The notes beneath the pieces are model-generated. The model worked only from the letters and a program-made list of their open reading frames with translations, was not told where the DNA came from and made no database searches. A DNA stretch of 64,000 bases from Echinicola rosea (GTDB taxonomy: Bacteria > Bacteroidota > Bacteroidia > Cytophagales > Cyclobacteriaceae), in the NCBI RefSeq assembly GCF_005281475.1, contig NZ_CP040106.1:129501-193500 (forward strand), in the 5' to 3' direction. Both the position numbers and the translations under genes were made by a program. Within the stretch, counting starts at the first letter, position 1. Each line of letters begins with the position of its first letter. Shown piece by piece: positions 26,638 to 35,579 of this stretch.

Positions 26638-27553
26638 AAGTCAAATCATTTATATTTACCCGAGGAAGCAATTGCTCCACATCTGCTTTATATATCATTC
26701 CCAAATCTGCCCGGAGACAATTGGCCGCACCAAAGGCAGCGCCATATCTGGCAATTTCCTCAACGCCAAGCCCTTTGCTTACCCCATGAGCCACGCCAGC
26801 GGTAAGGCAGTCTCCACAACCTACAGTGCTGATCACTTTTTCCAAGCTAACATTGGCATGGACGAGTTTTCCTTGATAACTGAGGTAGAGTCCCTCTTTG
26901 CCTTTGGTCAGGGCGATTAAGTCAACTTTCTCGTGCAATTTGTCAATGGCGTCTTGGACATCAGGCGTACCGCAATATTGCTTGGCCTCATGTTCATTGA
27001 GGTGTATGCCAAATACATTTACTTCCAAGGCATGCTCCAACTGGACACCGCTACAATCCAAAATGACCTTTTTCTCTTTTTCGTTTGCTATCGCAATCAA
27101 TTCTTGATACGCCGTTTCCGGAGCTCCTTTTGGCCAAGACCCTGACATCACCATTATGTCAGCATTTTCACATTCCTTTTTGAACACCCGGACAAATTGC
27201 TCAAAATCGTCACGGGTCATCTCTGGCCCTGGCTCCATCAATTCAGTATTCTGAATGGAAGAGGTCTCAGATAGGAAGGTATAGCACTTCCGGTTCATTC
27301 CACTTAACTCCACTCCTGTGGTGGTTATTCCAAGACTTTCGCACATGGATTTGATCCATGTGCCTGAGTGTCCTGCCCAAGCCGCCAATAGCTTCGTGGA
27401 TACACCAGTCTCCTTAAGTGCCATCGCCACATGAACGCCCTTGCCACCAGGAAATTCCTGCTGGGTGGAAATGCGATTAGCTTGGCCCAGACGAAAATCC
27501 TCCAGCCAAGCATAGGTATCGATAGAAGGGTTAGGACAGACCGAAAGGACCAT
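26630..27553 (-). CDS. 1-phosphofructokinase/tagatose-6-phosphate kinase family protein
   Basis: A 307-residue PfkB kinase of the FruK/LacC/AgaZ hexose-phosphate subgroup, shown by the N-terminal VCPNPSIDTYAWLEDFRLGQ and FPGGKGVHVAMALKETG, and by the catalytic VGCGDCLTAGVAHG (Asp in GCGD, about 250). Likely reaction here: tagatose-6-phosphate to tagatose-1,6-bisphosphate, feeding the aldolase two genes downstream. Its ATG shares the last A of the agaS-like stop (TAATG), so it is translationally coupled. Fructose-1-phosphate kinase is the alternative, but no fructose phosphotransferase gene is nearby. Confidence 0.87.
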   Translation of the reverse strand: MVLSVCPNPSIDTYAWLEDFRLGQANRISTQQEFPGGKGVHVAMALKETGVSTKLLAAWAGHSGTWIKSMCESLGITTTGVELSGMNRKCYTFLSETSSIQNTELMEPGPEMTRDDFEQFVRVFKKECENADIMVMSGSWPKGAPETAYQELIAIANEKEKKVILDCSGVQLEHALEVNVFGIHLNEHEAKQYCGTPDVQDAIDKLHEKVDLIALTKGKEGLYLSYQGKLVHANVSLEKVISTVGCGDCLTAGVAHGVSKGLGVEEIARYGAAFGAANCLRADLGMIYKADVEQLLPRVNINDLTYG

Positions 27554-28728
27554 TACTTCTCTTTTCTGTAAATGGTCACTCCCTGAACCACCCTGCTGAT
27601 GGCTCCACTTACGGAGGGATTATCAGGACGTAACCCCAGCTGCAAGCACTTATAAAACCCGAGTAGCTGCCCCACCATTGTAGCAGGAAGGACATTGAAG
27701 ATTGCTTTTTCACTATCCCCTACTGCAGGAAGGTCCAAAATGGAATGATACCCGTCCTTCTTACCAGCCGCAAAGCTGATGGTCTTTATTTTTCTTTTGT
27801 CTTTCCCAATACTTTGGGCCAAATCTTTTTCATAACGCGACACATGCGCATCCTTCGAAAACAAGTAAACCACAATGGAATCCTCGTTTGCAACCGCTCT
27901 CGGACCGTGCCTGAAACCAAGAAAGGAGTCATGCTTACAAACCACTTGGCCATCGGTGAGCTCCTGAAGCTTTAGGTGACACTCCCTTGCCACTCCTAGC
28001 ATCGTTCCGGATCCCAAGAAGATCACCCGCTCAAAATCCAATTCCGCTACCGCTTCAAATTTTTCCAACTGATGGTGCAACATACCCGTTGCCGTCTCCA
28101 TCGCATCCTCAAACTGTCCTTTCAACTCATCCAGCTGATCAACGCCCGCTACAAGTAGAATTGCCAGTAACATAGAAGTAAAGCTTCCGGTCATGGCCAA
28201 GCTATTGTCATTGGAGCCCTCAGGCAGCACCAAGGCAAAACAGTTCCCCTCACAATCATCAGCATATGCAGCGAGTTCACCGTCTGGATTACAGGTAATG
28301 ATCAGGTGGTAAATTTCCTTGCAGTGCTCGTCAGCGAGCTTTACGGCTTCCACACTTTCTGGGCTATTGCCAGACCGCGCAAAGGACACCAATAACGTGG
28401 GGGCATCCTGAAGGAAAAACAATTCGGGATGCGTCACAATATCCGTGGTCGCTATTGCTTGGGTGTGAACATCCGTCATTTGCTGCACTGCCCCTTGGGC
28501 CGACTCTCCTATAAAAGCTGAAGACCCGGCACCAGTAAGGATAATTCGAGCATTGCTCTTTTCAAAAATCGGCTTTAGAAAAGTATGAATGGCGCCTTTA
28601 TCCTTGACAACTTGGCTAAACACCCGCTGCCACAACTCAGGCTGCCCTGCTATTTCCTTTGCCGTGTGAAATGCCCCCAGCTCCTCTGCTTTCTCAGCAT
28701 CCAGGGTCAAATATGTCGTTTGTATCAT
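27553..28728 (-). CDS. agaS: AgaS-like double-SIS sugar-phosphate aldose-ketose isomerase/deaminase
   Basis: A 391-residue SIS protein. AgaS deaminates galactosamine-6-phosphate to tagatose-6-phosphate. The N-terminus FHTAKEIAGQPELWQRV is AgaS-typical; the first SIS domain has ILTGAGSSAFIGESAQ and LLVSFARSGNSPESVEA (about 125-140), and the second has VIFLGSGTMLGVARE and FLGFRHGPRAVANEDSIVV (about 280-300). A GlmS glutaminase domain is absent, which supports deaminase rather than synthase direction. First gene of a tightly packed six-gene unit, with a 741-base gap upstream where its promoter must lie. No regulator gene is seen nearby. Confidence 0.87.
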   Translation of the reverse strand: MIQTTYLTLDAEKAEELGAFHTAKEIAGQPELWQRVFSQVVKDKGAIHTFLKPIFEKSNARIILTGAGSSAFIGESAQGAVQQMTDVHTQAIATTDIVTHPELFFLQDAPTLLVSFARSGNSPESVEAVKLADEHCKEIYHLIITCNPDGELAAYADDCEGNCFALVLPEGSNDNSLAMTGSFTSMLLAILLVAGVDQLDELKGQFEDAMETATGMLHHQLEKFEAVAELDFERVIFLGSGTMLGVARECHLKLQELTDGQVVCKHDSFLGFRHGPRAVANEDSIVVYLFSKDAHVSRYEKDLAQSIGKDKRKIKTISFAAGKKDGYHSILDLPAVGDSEKAIFNVLPATMVGQLLGFYKCLQLGLRPDNPSVSGAISRVVQGVTIYRKEK

Positions 28729-28990
28729 ATCTTAAAGTAAAATCTAGCTTATGCTATATATCCAAAACAGCCCCTACTCCTAGATGAGGAAGAGTACTGT
28801 ACTTTCGTTTTACATACACACCAAATTAAACGAAATAAAATGAAACATAAAAATTTCAATTTATTTTTATTAACCAAAATCAAGGAAAATTACCTCCCAA
28901 CCAATGCACTGCGAAAAATCGAAATATGTTTACAAAATTTAAAATTACTTCGTAATAACCTGAGCTCGACTTATTTTTAGCATTAAAAGC

Positions 28991-29104
28991 GTCATAGCGA
29001 ACCCTTTTAAGGAGGATGTGGGTTGGAAAAGGGTGTGGCAACTCGCCGCGGCGAGCTGCCACGGCTTCCACCCGCTCTGGCCTCCCTCTAAGCCTCGCAG
29101 TGAC
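28991..29104. repeat. MITE-like/REP-like intergenic element
   Basis: Ends GTCATAGCGA and TCGCAGTGAC are inverted repeats matching at 8 of 10 positions. The middle is GC-rich with its own palindrome (29035-29062, GTGGCAACTCGCCG paired to its right half with one mismatch). Such GTCAnnGCGA-type ends recur in dispersed bacterial intergenic repeats, so this is a likely non-autonomous repeat. Confidence 0.45.
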
Positions 29105-29293
29105 GGTTTTATAATCGAACTGAGGTTAATAACCTCTCCTTAGCACCTATCTGCTATTATCTTCCATTAAATCAATTTACAATTACCTATAATAAAATCC
29201 TTAGCGATTTACGATATCATGCAGTAAAAATTTTCACTTACTTTCGCTCTTACCATCATCTATCCATTTAAAAAGCACGCTTTCCTCTCACAT

Positions 29294-29325
29294 AAAAAGG
29301 CCGGTGGAAATCCATCCCACCGGCC
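29294..29325 (-). terminator. Rho-independent terminator of the M42 peptidase gene
   Basis: GGCCGGTGG (29299-29307) pairs with CCACCGGCC (29317-29325). On the minus strand a run of five T follows. It lies about 145 bases after the M42 stop. Confidence 0.72.
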
Positions 29326-29469
29326 ATTATTCAATTGCGATCTCTCCAAATTCACTTGGTCAGTATCAATAAACATTTCAGCCCACCTTATGCATTTTCT
29401 ATCGTTAAGAGCATTGAAGTGGCCAGTAAATCAGACTGTGGCCTAGAAAAGCCAATGCATAATTTAGGT

Positions 29470-30537
29470 TCAGTCAATATACTTAAAGTTATAATCTGGA
29501 TCCAAGTCCTCCAAAAAGCCTGTGATCAAGTCAATGACACTGTCAATATCTTTTTTGCTGGCCGTCTCCACGGTAGTGTGCATATACTTCAGTGGCAAGG
29601 AGATCAATGCTGACGGCACACCGTCATTGGAATAGGCAAAGGCATCTGTGTCGGTACCTGTGCCCCGGGAAGCAGCTGCCCGCTGGAAGGGGATTTTACG
29701 CTTATTGGCCGCTCCAATGATCAAGTCCAACAATTTCTTGTGCACAGAGGCACCATATGTCAGTACAGGCCCAGCACCGGCTACTTGCTCACCACTGGTA
29801 ATCTTATTGTACATCGGTGCGGTGGTATCATGGCAGACATCTGTGATTACTGCCACATTTGGTTTTATCTTAGCGGCGATCATCTGCGCACCACGAAGGC
29901 CAATCTCCTCCTGCACGGCATTCACCACATAGAGCGCAAAAGGGAGCTTTTTCCCAGCATCATGGATTTTTTTGAGCACCTGGGCGATCATATAACCGCC
30001 TACTCGGTTATCCAGTGCCCTTCCTGCAAAGAATTTACCGTTCAGGTCAATAAGCTCATCCTTAAAAGTGGCGACACATCCGACATGGATTCCCATTTTC
30101 TCCACTTCCTCTTTACTCCTCGCACCGACATCGATAAAGATATTTTCCAGGCTTGGCTTGTCTTCCTTGTCGCCCTTACGAACATGTATCGCCGGCCAGC
30201 CAAATACTCCAGGAATGATCTTTTCATCCGTATGGATATTCACACGCATGGAAGGCGCTATCATATGGTCTGAGCCACCATTTCTGCGCACATAAATATA
30301 CCCTTCTGGAGTAATGTAATTCACAAACCAACTGATCTCATCAGCATGTGCCTCAATGACTACCTTAAAAGGAGCATCTGGATTGACGACTCCTACGGCA
30401 GTACCATAACTATCGGTGAAATGCTGATCCACAAATGGCTTGATATAATCCAACCATAATTGCTGGCCTGAAGCTTCAAACCCCGTCGGCGACGCGTTAT
30501 TGAGATACTTATAAAGGAATTTTTCGTTTTCTTGCAT
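29470..30537 (-). CDS. M42 family metallopeptidase (FrvX/glutamyl aminopeptidase-like)
   Basis: A 355-residue M42 (tetrahedral aminopeptidase) family protein, cytosolic, probably a dodecameric aminopeptidase that trims peptides. Two-zinc site: VVIEAHADEISWFV with His/Asp (about 60-73), GKFFAGRALDNRVGGYM with the bridging Asp (about 169-185), VVNAVQEEIGLRGAQM with the catalytic Glu pair (about 205-220), VITDVCHDTT (about 233), and late LPLKYMHTTVETASK with the last His (about 320). Some relatives were once annotated as endoglucanases; the peptidase assignment is favoured. No operon partner. Confidence 0.92.
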   Translation of the reverse strand: MQENEKFLYKYLNNASPTGFEASGQQLWLDYIKPFVDQHFTDSYGTAVGVVNPDAPFKVVIEAHADEISWFVNYITPEGYIYVRRNGGSDHMIAPSMRVNIHTDEKIIPGVFGWPAIHVRKGDKEDKPSLENIFIDVGARSKEEVEKMGIHVGCVATFKDELIDLNGKFFAGRALDNRVGGYMIAQVLKKIHDAGKKLPFALYVVNAVQEEIGLRGAQMIAAKIKPNVAVITDVCHDTTAPMYNKITSGEQVAGAGPVLTYGASVHKKLLDLIIGAANKRKIPFQRAAASRGTGTDTDAFAYSNDGVPSALISLPLKYMHTTVETASKKDIDSVIDLITGFLEDLDPDYNFKYID

Positions 30538-31012
30538 GAACTTCGTTGTTTGATTATTTAGTTAATAGGTTATTGGATAATACTCCTAAGCCTACCTATT
30601 TGTTTCATCCTGATATCCTGTTGTGGTTTTTTGGACGTCTCGATACACCCCTTCTCGACAACTGTAAATCAATGATTATACCACTTCCTAAAGCCTCTCA
30701 TTTATCCTTTGGAAATCGATTCGTCTTCCCAAAAACCTTCGGATTCATACTTTAAATCGGAAGGTGAAGACTTTTCATCACCCTTGAAAAACCGCCCCCC
30801 CTTAAGAGGACATAACGCCACTATTTCTACTATCATAACCCTTACTTCCCTCGACACCCTCCCCGCCTCCAATTCTTCAAATTTATCCATCATCAAGTGA
30901 GACCAAAAAACATGAGAACTTAATAATTTTAATCGGCTACTGAATGGGATTATCCTTTCCGACCTGAGATATGTCCATACCCAGAGACATCATTTTCTTT
31001 TCTCGGCCTTAT
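30538..31012. other. 475-base intergenic region
   Basis: Between the M42 and pccB starts and ends on the minus strand. It holds a possible gene remnant (30702-30896) and a stretch at 30635-30661 (ACGTCTCGATACACCCCTTC...) that resembles the GTCTCGA...TCGAC-type dispersed repeat common in flavobacterial intergenic DNA. Nothing else is apparent. Confidence 0.5.
30702..30896 (-). pseudogene. Possible remnant of a four-helix-bundle (IVS-type) protein
   Basis: A 64-codon frame starts MMMDKFEELEAGRVSREVRV, which resembles the FEDLEVW..ARELxxEIY start of the four-helix-bundle/23S rRNA IVS family. The rest (LKGGRFFKGDEKSSPSDLKY and onward) has no similarity to that family and the helices needed for the bundle are missing. 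It may be a truncated copy with unrelated sequence joined on, or chance. Weak call. Confidence 0.25.
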
Positions 31013-32596
31013 CTACAGCGGTATGTTCCCGTGTTTTTTCCTAGGTAGGTTATCCACTTTGTTTTGGAGCATTTTGAAGCCCGAGATAAGTTTATTTCGA
31101 GTTTGGGACGGCAGGATCACTTCATCAATATATCCTCTGTGGGCCGCCTTATACGGATTGGCAAATTTCTTGGTGTACTGGTCTATTTTCTCTTGTAGCT
31201 TTTCCTGGGGATCGTCCGCCTGTGCAATTTCCTTTTTGAAAATAATTTCCGCGGCACCCTTTGCGCCCATTACTGCAATTTCTGCTGTCGGCCAAGCGAA
31301 ATTCAGGTCGGCGCCAATGTGCTTGGAGTTCATCACATCATAGGCTCCTCCATATGCTTTTCTAGTAATCACCGTTATCCTTGGCACGGTGGCCTCGGAA
31401 AAGGCATAAAGCAGCTTGGCACCATTGGAAATGATTCCATTCCATTCCTGATCCGTCCCTGGCAAAAAACCAGGCACATCCACTAACACCAACAAAGGAA
31501 TATTAAAACAATCACAAAACCGTACAAAACGGGCTGCTTTTATAGAGGCGTCATTATCAAGCACTCCTGCAAGTGACTGGGGCTGGTTTCCCACCACGCC
31601 AACGCTCCTTCCTGCTATCCGGGCAAATCCTACCACCATATTGTCCGCAAAGTTCTTGTGTACCTCTAAAAACGATGCATCGTCCACTATTCCACCCACC
31701 ACAGCACGCATATCATACGGGTGATTGGGGTTTTCCGGCACCAACTTATCCAACTCCTCCCGGGACTCATCCTCTCGCATTTCATATGGATAGGACGGAG
31801 CATCGTCCTCACAATTTTGGGGAATATAGCTGAGGATCTCCTTCATGGTCTTGATACAATCCACTTCATTTTGGCAGGCAAAATGGGTCACTCCGCTTTT
31901 GGTGCTATGTGTACTCGCACCACCCAGTTCCTCAGAGCTGACATGCTCCTGTGTAACCGTCTTGACGACGTTTGGGCCAGTCACAAACATATAGCTGGTC
32001 TCCTCCACCATGAGGATGAAGTCGGTTATGGCGGGCGAATAAACTGCACCACCGGCACAAGGCCCCATAATCGCCGACAGCTGTGGAATCACGCCTGAAG
32101 CCCGGGTGTTACGGTAAAAAATATCCGCATACCCTCCCAGGGAATTCACCCCTTCTTGGATACGGGCTCCCCCTGAGTCATTCAAACCGATGACTGGTGC
32201 GCCGTTTTGCATGGCCATGTCCATTATTTTGCAGATTTTTTCGGCATGGGTTTCTGAGAGCGAGCCGCCAAACACCGTAAAATCCTGTGAATACACATAC
32301 ACAAGTCGGCCATTGACCTCTCCATATCCAGTCACTACACCATCTCCTAAATAATATTCCTTGTCCAGCCCAAAGTCTTTGCATCGATGCATTTTAAACT
32401 TATCGATCTCCTGAAAAGTCCCTTCATCAATTAGCAAGTGAATCCGCTCGCGGGCCGTCAGTTTCCCTTTTTCGTGCTGGGTAGCTATCCGCTGTTTGCC
32501 TCCGCCCAATAGGGCTTCTTCATTTTTCTTTTTTAGCAGTTCCAGTTTTTCCTTGTTTCCTGGAAGGGTATAAACTCCTTTTGTAGAACTTTTCAT
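31013..32596 (-). CDS. Acyl-CoA carboxylase beta (carboxyltransferase) subunit, PccB/MmdA type
   Basis: A 527-residue biotin-dependent carboxyltransferase. N-terminal [40 protein letters not shown], then the acyl-CoA oxyanion region [20 protein letters not shown] (about 134-153), [33 protein letters not shown], and in the C-terminal half [38 protein letters not shown] and [13 protein letters not shown]. The sequence fits propionyl- or methylmalonyl-CoA substrates. No biotin carboxylase or biotin carrier gene is adjacent, so its partners are encoded elsewhere. It could also be the carboxyltransferase of a methylmalonyl-CoA decarboxylase. Confidence 0.91.
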   Translation of the reverse strand: MKSSTKGVYTLPGNKEKLELLKKKNEEALLGGGKQRIATQHEKGKLTARERIHLLIDEGTFQEIDKFKMHRCKDFGLDKEYYLGDGVVTGYGEVNGRLVYVYSQDFTVFGGSLSETHAEKICKIMDMAMQNGAPVIGLNDSGGARIQEGVNSLGGYADIFYRNTRASGVIPQLSAIMGPCAGGAVYSPAITDFILMVEETSYMFVTGPNVVKTVTQEHVSSEELGGASTHSTKSGVTHFACQNEVDCIKTMKEILSYIPQNCEDDAPSYPYEMREDESREELDKLVPENPNHPYDMRAVVGGIVDDASFLEVHKNFADNMVVGFARIAGRSVGVVGNQPQSLAGVLDNDASIKAARFVRFCDCFNIPLLVLVDVPGFLPGTDQEWNGIISNGAKLLYAFSEATVPRITVITRKAYGGAYDVMNSKHIGADLNFAWPTAEIAVMGAKGAAEIIFKKEIAQADDPQEKLQEKIDQYTKKFANPYKAAHRGYIDEVILPSQTRNKLISGFKMLQNKVDNLPRKKHGNIPL

Positions 32597-32793
32597 AAAA
32601 TCAGCATCGTGGGTTCATCCTACAATATAACGAACTGTTTTTTATCGAAGAAACTTTTTCCCTAGCCCCACTCAAAACTACTCAGGAATACACTTACCTA
32701 CTCAATCAGAACCTTTCCTTTATTAATCTGACATTATCATAAAGCATTTTAAATAAACTTTTTATATTCGCACAACTAAAAAACCGGGGCTAC

Positions 32794-33759
32794 ATGAGAC
32801 ATGAGAAGGCAGCCATAATTGACATGGGAACCAATACCTTTCATTTGATATTGGTAAATCTAAAAGAAGAGGGGTTTGACATTCTTTTCAAAGAAAAAGT
32901 CCCTGTTAAACTAGGACAGAAAGGCATTAGTAAAAACGAAATCCATCCCGACGCCAAGAAACGTGCAATGCATACCCTTAAGCATTTCCGAAATTTGATC
33001 GACGGGGAAGCCATTGAGCATGTCTATGCTTTCGCTACCAGTGCCGTGCGAAATGCCCATAACGGAATGGAACTGGTACAGGACATCAAAAATGCTTTTG
33101 AACTAGATGTCCATGTAATCGACGGCGAGCAAGAAGCTCAGCTTATCTATGAAGGCATTCGTTTTAGCAAGTCTCTTGGAAAAGAAAATAGCCTCATGAT
33201 GGACATCGGTGGTGGATCAGTGGAGTTTATCATAGGCAATGAATCCAAAGCAAGCTGGAAACAAAGCTTTGAAATTGGCGGTCAGCGATTGCTGGATCTT
33301 TTCCATTACCACGACCCTATTCTTCCAGAAGAGATCGACAAACTACAGGCATACCTCTCTGAACGGCTACAGCCGCTAATAGACGCCCTCAAAGTACACC
33401 AACCCAAAAGGCTGGTGGGCGCTTCGGGCACTTTCGACACGTTAACAGACATGTACTATGCCGCTGCCCAGCTCACCAAATCAAAGGGACAGACGGTTTT
33501 CCACCTGCCCAGAGCTGAATTCAAGCACTTGTCCAAAAAACTGGTCACTCTCAACAAAGAACAACGACTGGAAATCCCAGGCATGATCCCTATGCGTGTG
33601 GACATGATCGTGGTGGCTTCCTGCCTCATAGAGTTTATCCTCCAATATGTTGAGGCTGACGAACTGATCTGTTCCAATTATGCGCTAAAAGAAGGAGTCA
33701 TCTCGAAAATCCTGAAAAACGAATCCATCATCCCCTGCATGGGAATGGAAAAACCATAA
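32794..33759 (+). CDS. Ppx/GppA family phosphatase (exopolyphosphatase-like)
   Basis: A 321-residue ASKHA-fold phosphatase. The phosphate 1 loop is IDMGTNTFHLILVN (about 9-22), FATSAVRNAHNG lies near 85, the phosphate 2 loop is LMMDIGGGSVEFIIGN (about 138-153), and the adenosine-like motif GASGTFDTLTDMY (about 208). The C-terminal HD-like extension of long Ppx is absent; this is the short form seen in Bacteroidota. Polyphosphate or ppGpp hydrolysis cannot be told apart by sequence. A weak -7-like TATATTCG stands at 32763-32770. Its own terminator follows. Confidence 0.9.
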   Translation: MRHEKAAIIDMGTNTFHLILVNLKEEGFDILFKEKVPVKLGQKGISKNEIHPDAKKRAMHTLKHFRNLIDGEAIEHVYAFATSAVRNAHNGMELVQDIKNAFELDVHVIDGEQEAQLIYEGIRFSKSLGKENSLMMDIGGGSVEFIIGNESKASWKQSFEIGGQRLLDLFHYHDPILPEEIDKLQAYLSERLQPLIDALKVHQPKRLVGASGTFDTLTDMYYAAAQLTKSKGQTVFHLPRAEFKHLSKKLVTLNKEQRLEIPGMIPMRVDMIVVASCLIEFILQYVEADELICSNYALKEGVISKILKNESIIPCMGMEKP

Positions 33760-33766
33760 TCAAACT

Positions 33767-33797
33767 GCTCACCCTGTCAAGGTGAGCTTTAATTTTA
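33767..33797 (+). terminator. Rho-independent terminator of the Ppx/GppA gene
   Basis: GCTCACC (33767-33773) and GGTGAGC (33781-33787) with a 7-base loop, followed by TTTAATTTT. It lies 8 bases after the stop and 10 bases before the next start. Confidence 0.7.
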
Positions 33798-33806
33798 TAC
33801 ATTACC

Positions 33807-34883
33807 ATGAATTTTGATTTCAAAAGTTTATTTGCATTTACAAAAGATATATTCCTGAAAATCGGTTGCCCTGAAGCTGATGCTCAAGCGGCTACCGAAG
33901 TACTACTTTCTGCAGACCTTCGTGGCGTGGATTCCCATGGAGTGGCGAGGCTATCAGGATATGTAAGACTTTGGGAAGCGGGAAGGATAAACCCTACCCC
34001 CAATGTCCGCGTGGTGCATGAAACCCCCAGCACTGCAGTAGTCGATGGAGACGGCGGTCTTGGTCTGGTAGTCGCCCCTATTGCCATGCAGATCGCCATT
34101 GAGAAAGCAAAAAATGCAGGAACTGGCTGGGTGTCCGTAAAGAACTCCAATCATTATGGTATTGCAGGTCACCACGCCCTGCAGGCCGCAAAAGAAGACA
34201 TGATCGGCATGTCCATGACCAATGCCAGCCCATTGGTAAGCCCTACTTTTTCCAAAGAACGTTTGCTGGGCACCAATCCTATTGCGGTAGCCATTCCTGC
34301 AGGCGAGGAACCGACCTTTGTGGCCGACATGGCCACGACCACAGCAGCCAATGGCAAATTGGAGATCCTTCAGCGAAAACAAGAAGAAGCCCCTAACGGA
34401 TGGGTACAGGACAAAGATGGCAATCCGACCACCAATGCTTTTGGTGTAAAAGAAGGAGGAGCCTTGTTGCCACTAGGAGGCGACCGTGAGCACGGCTCCC
34501 ATAAAGGGTACGCTCTTGGTTCAATAGTTGACATTTTTTCAGCAGTGCTGTCAGGTGCCAATTACGGACCTTGGGTACCGCCGTTTGTAGCTTTCTTGGA
34601 GCCTGACCCCAATCCAGTAGGGAAAGGCATCGGTCACTTTTTTGGAGCCATGCGTGTAGATGCTTTTCGTCCCGCGGATGAATTTAAAGGCCATATGGAC
34701 AATTGGATCAAAAGATTCCGTGCTGCCGAGACCACACCCGGCCATGAGAAAGTACTTATCCCCGGAGATCCGGAAAGAGAACTCGAAAAAGAACGAATGG
34801 AAAATGGCATTCCATTACTTGCCCCAGTACATGAAGACCTAAAGGCATTGGGAGAAAAACTGGGCGTCACATTTAGGCAATAA
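33807..34883 (+). CDS. Ldh family oxidoreductase (malate/L-lactate/ureidoglycolate type)
   Basis: A 358-residue NAD(P)-dependent dehydrogenase of the LDH2/MDHG family, not the Rossmann lactate dehydrogenases. Visible motifs: LLSADLRGVDSHGVARLSGY with the catalytic His (about 36-55), VVDGDGGLGLVVAPIAM, VKNSNHYGIAGHHAL (about 114-128), GMSMTNASPLVSP, LGTNPIAVAIPA, MATTTAANGKLE and HKGYALGSIVDIFSAVLSGA (about 236-255). Members reduce or oxidise 2-hydroxy acids such as malate, lactate, sulfolactate or ureidoglycolate. Substrate cannot be read here. Separated from Ppx by a terminator, so independently regulated. Confidence 0.9.
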   Translation: MNFDFKSLFAFTKDIFLKIGCPEADAQAATEVLLSADLRGVDSHGVARLSGYVRLWEAGRINPTPNVRVVHETPSTAVVDGDGGLGLVVAPIAMQIAIEKAKNAGTGWVSVKNSNHYGIAGHHALQAAKEDMIGMSMTNASPLVSPTFSKERLLGTNPIAVAIPAGEEPTFVADMATTTAANGKLEILQRKQEEAPNGWVQDKDGNPTTNAFGVKEGGALLPLGGDREHGSHKGYALGSIVDIFSAVLSGANYGPWVPPFVAFLEPDPNPVGKGIGHFFGAMRVDAFRPADEFKGHMDNWIKRFRAAETTPGHEKVLIPGDPERELEKERMENGIPLLAPVHEDLKALGEKLGVTFRQ

Positions 34884-34907
34884 TCATAAAACCAATCTAA
34901 GTGACCC

Positions 34908-34954
34908 AAATTATCGTATTCGCTGATATGGAAATTCAGCAGATACGATAATTT
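34908..34954 (+). terminator. Hairpin after the Ldh-family gene
   Basis: AAATTATCGTAT (34908-34919) pairs with ATACGATAATTT (34943-34954), with an inner GCTGA/TCAGC pair. A/T-rich DNA follows. Confidence 0.5.
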
Positions 34955-35002
34955 TACAATATTTTAATTTTTCAATATTCCATTTTTCCCTATCTTAATG
35001 AC

Positions 35003-35494
35003 ATGTCAAAATTCCATCATTACCAGACACTAATCACCTGGACCGGCAATACCGGCATGGGCACAAGAGGGTACTTGGCCTACCAACGAAACTTTGATGT
35101 CGTTACAGAGGGCCGGCCGGTCATTTACGGAAGTGCCGATCCCCATTTTCGTGGAGATAAATCACGCCACAACCCTGAAGAGTTGTTCCTTGCCAGCATC
35201 GCCTCCTGTCATATGCTTTGGTACTTGCACCTGTGTGCCGAAGCGGGAGTGAGTATCGTTTCTTATGAAGACCATGCGGAAGGAATCATGCAAGAAAACA
35301 AAAATGGCTCTGGCCAATTCAGTGAAGTGGTGCTCTATCCAGTAGTCACCGTGGAATCCGAATCCATGAAAACCAAAGCCATGCAACTTCATGAGGAAGC
35401 AAACAAGTATTGTTTTATCGCCAACAGCTGCAACTTTAAAATCCGCCATAAACCTGTCGTCAGGATTGCTTCCAAAAAGCAAAGCTATAGCTGA
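35003..35494 (+). CDS. OsmC family peroxide-detoxifying protein
   Basis: A 163-residue OsmC/Ohr-type protein. The family core HNPEELFLASIASCHMLWYL (about 54-73) carries the first conserved Cys in the ASCHM motif, and the second lies in EANKYCFIANSCNFKI (about 132-147). These two cysteines reduce organic hydroperoxides. The sequence WTGNTGMGTRGY in the N-terminus is typical of the OsmC-like subgroup of Bacteroidota. Single gene, convergent with manC, with a 10-base-arm hairpin at its stop codon. Confidence 0.88.
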   Translation: MSKFHHYQTLITWTGNTGMGTRGYLAYQRNFDVVTEGRPVIYGSADPHFRGDKSRHNPEELFLASIASCHMLWYLHLCAEAGVSIVSYEDHAEGIMQENKNGSGQFSEVVLYPVVTVESESMKTKAMQLHEEANKYCFIANSCNFKIRHKPVVRIASKKQSYS

Positions 35495-35515
35495 TCCGAT
35501 ACATTTCGGATCAGC
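35490..35515. terminator. Palindrome at the OsmC stop codon
   Basis: GCTGATCCGA (35490-35499) and TCGGATCAGC (35506-35515) with a 6-base loop; the TGA stop lies inside the left arm. No U run follows, so termination is uncertain. Confidence 0.35.
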
Positions 35516-35579
35516 CGCTATGAGGGGGGAAAACTTGCGTTTAGTCTTTTAAAACAGTCTTGGCTCCTGATCAAGGAAA

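Larger units (their letters stand above)
28729..29469. other. 741-base intergenic region upstream of the amino-sugar operon
   Basis: A/T-rich gap between agaS and the M42 peptidase gene. It holds an element of about 114 bases with short terminal inverted repeats (28991-29104) and the M42 terminator (29294-29325). The promoter of the amino-sugar operon should lie in the first 200 bases, but I do not see a clear TAnnTTTG. ORFs crossing the gap look non-coding. Confidence 0.6.

Noticed and set aside
28880..29071. 63-codon minus-strand frame in the intergenic gap
   Set aside because: It runs through the repeat-like element and shows no protein family.
30546..30755. 69-codon plus-strand frame
   Set aside because: No family features and it crosses a dispersed-repeat-like string.
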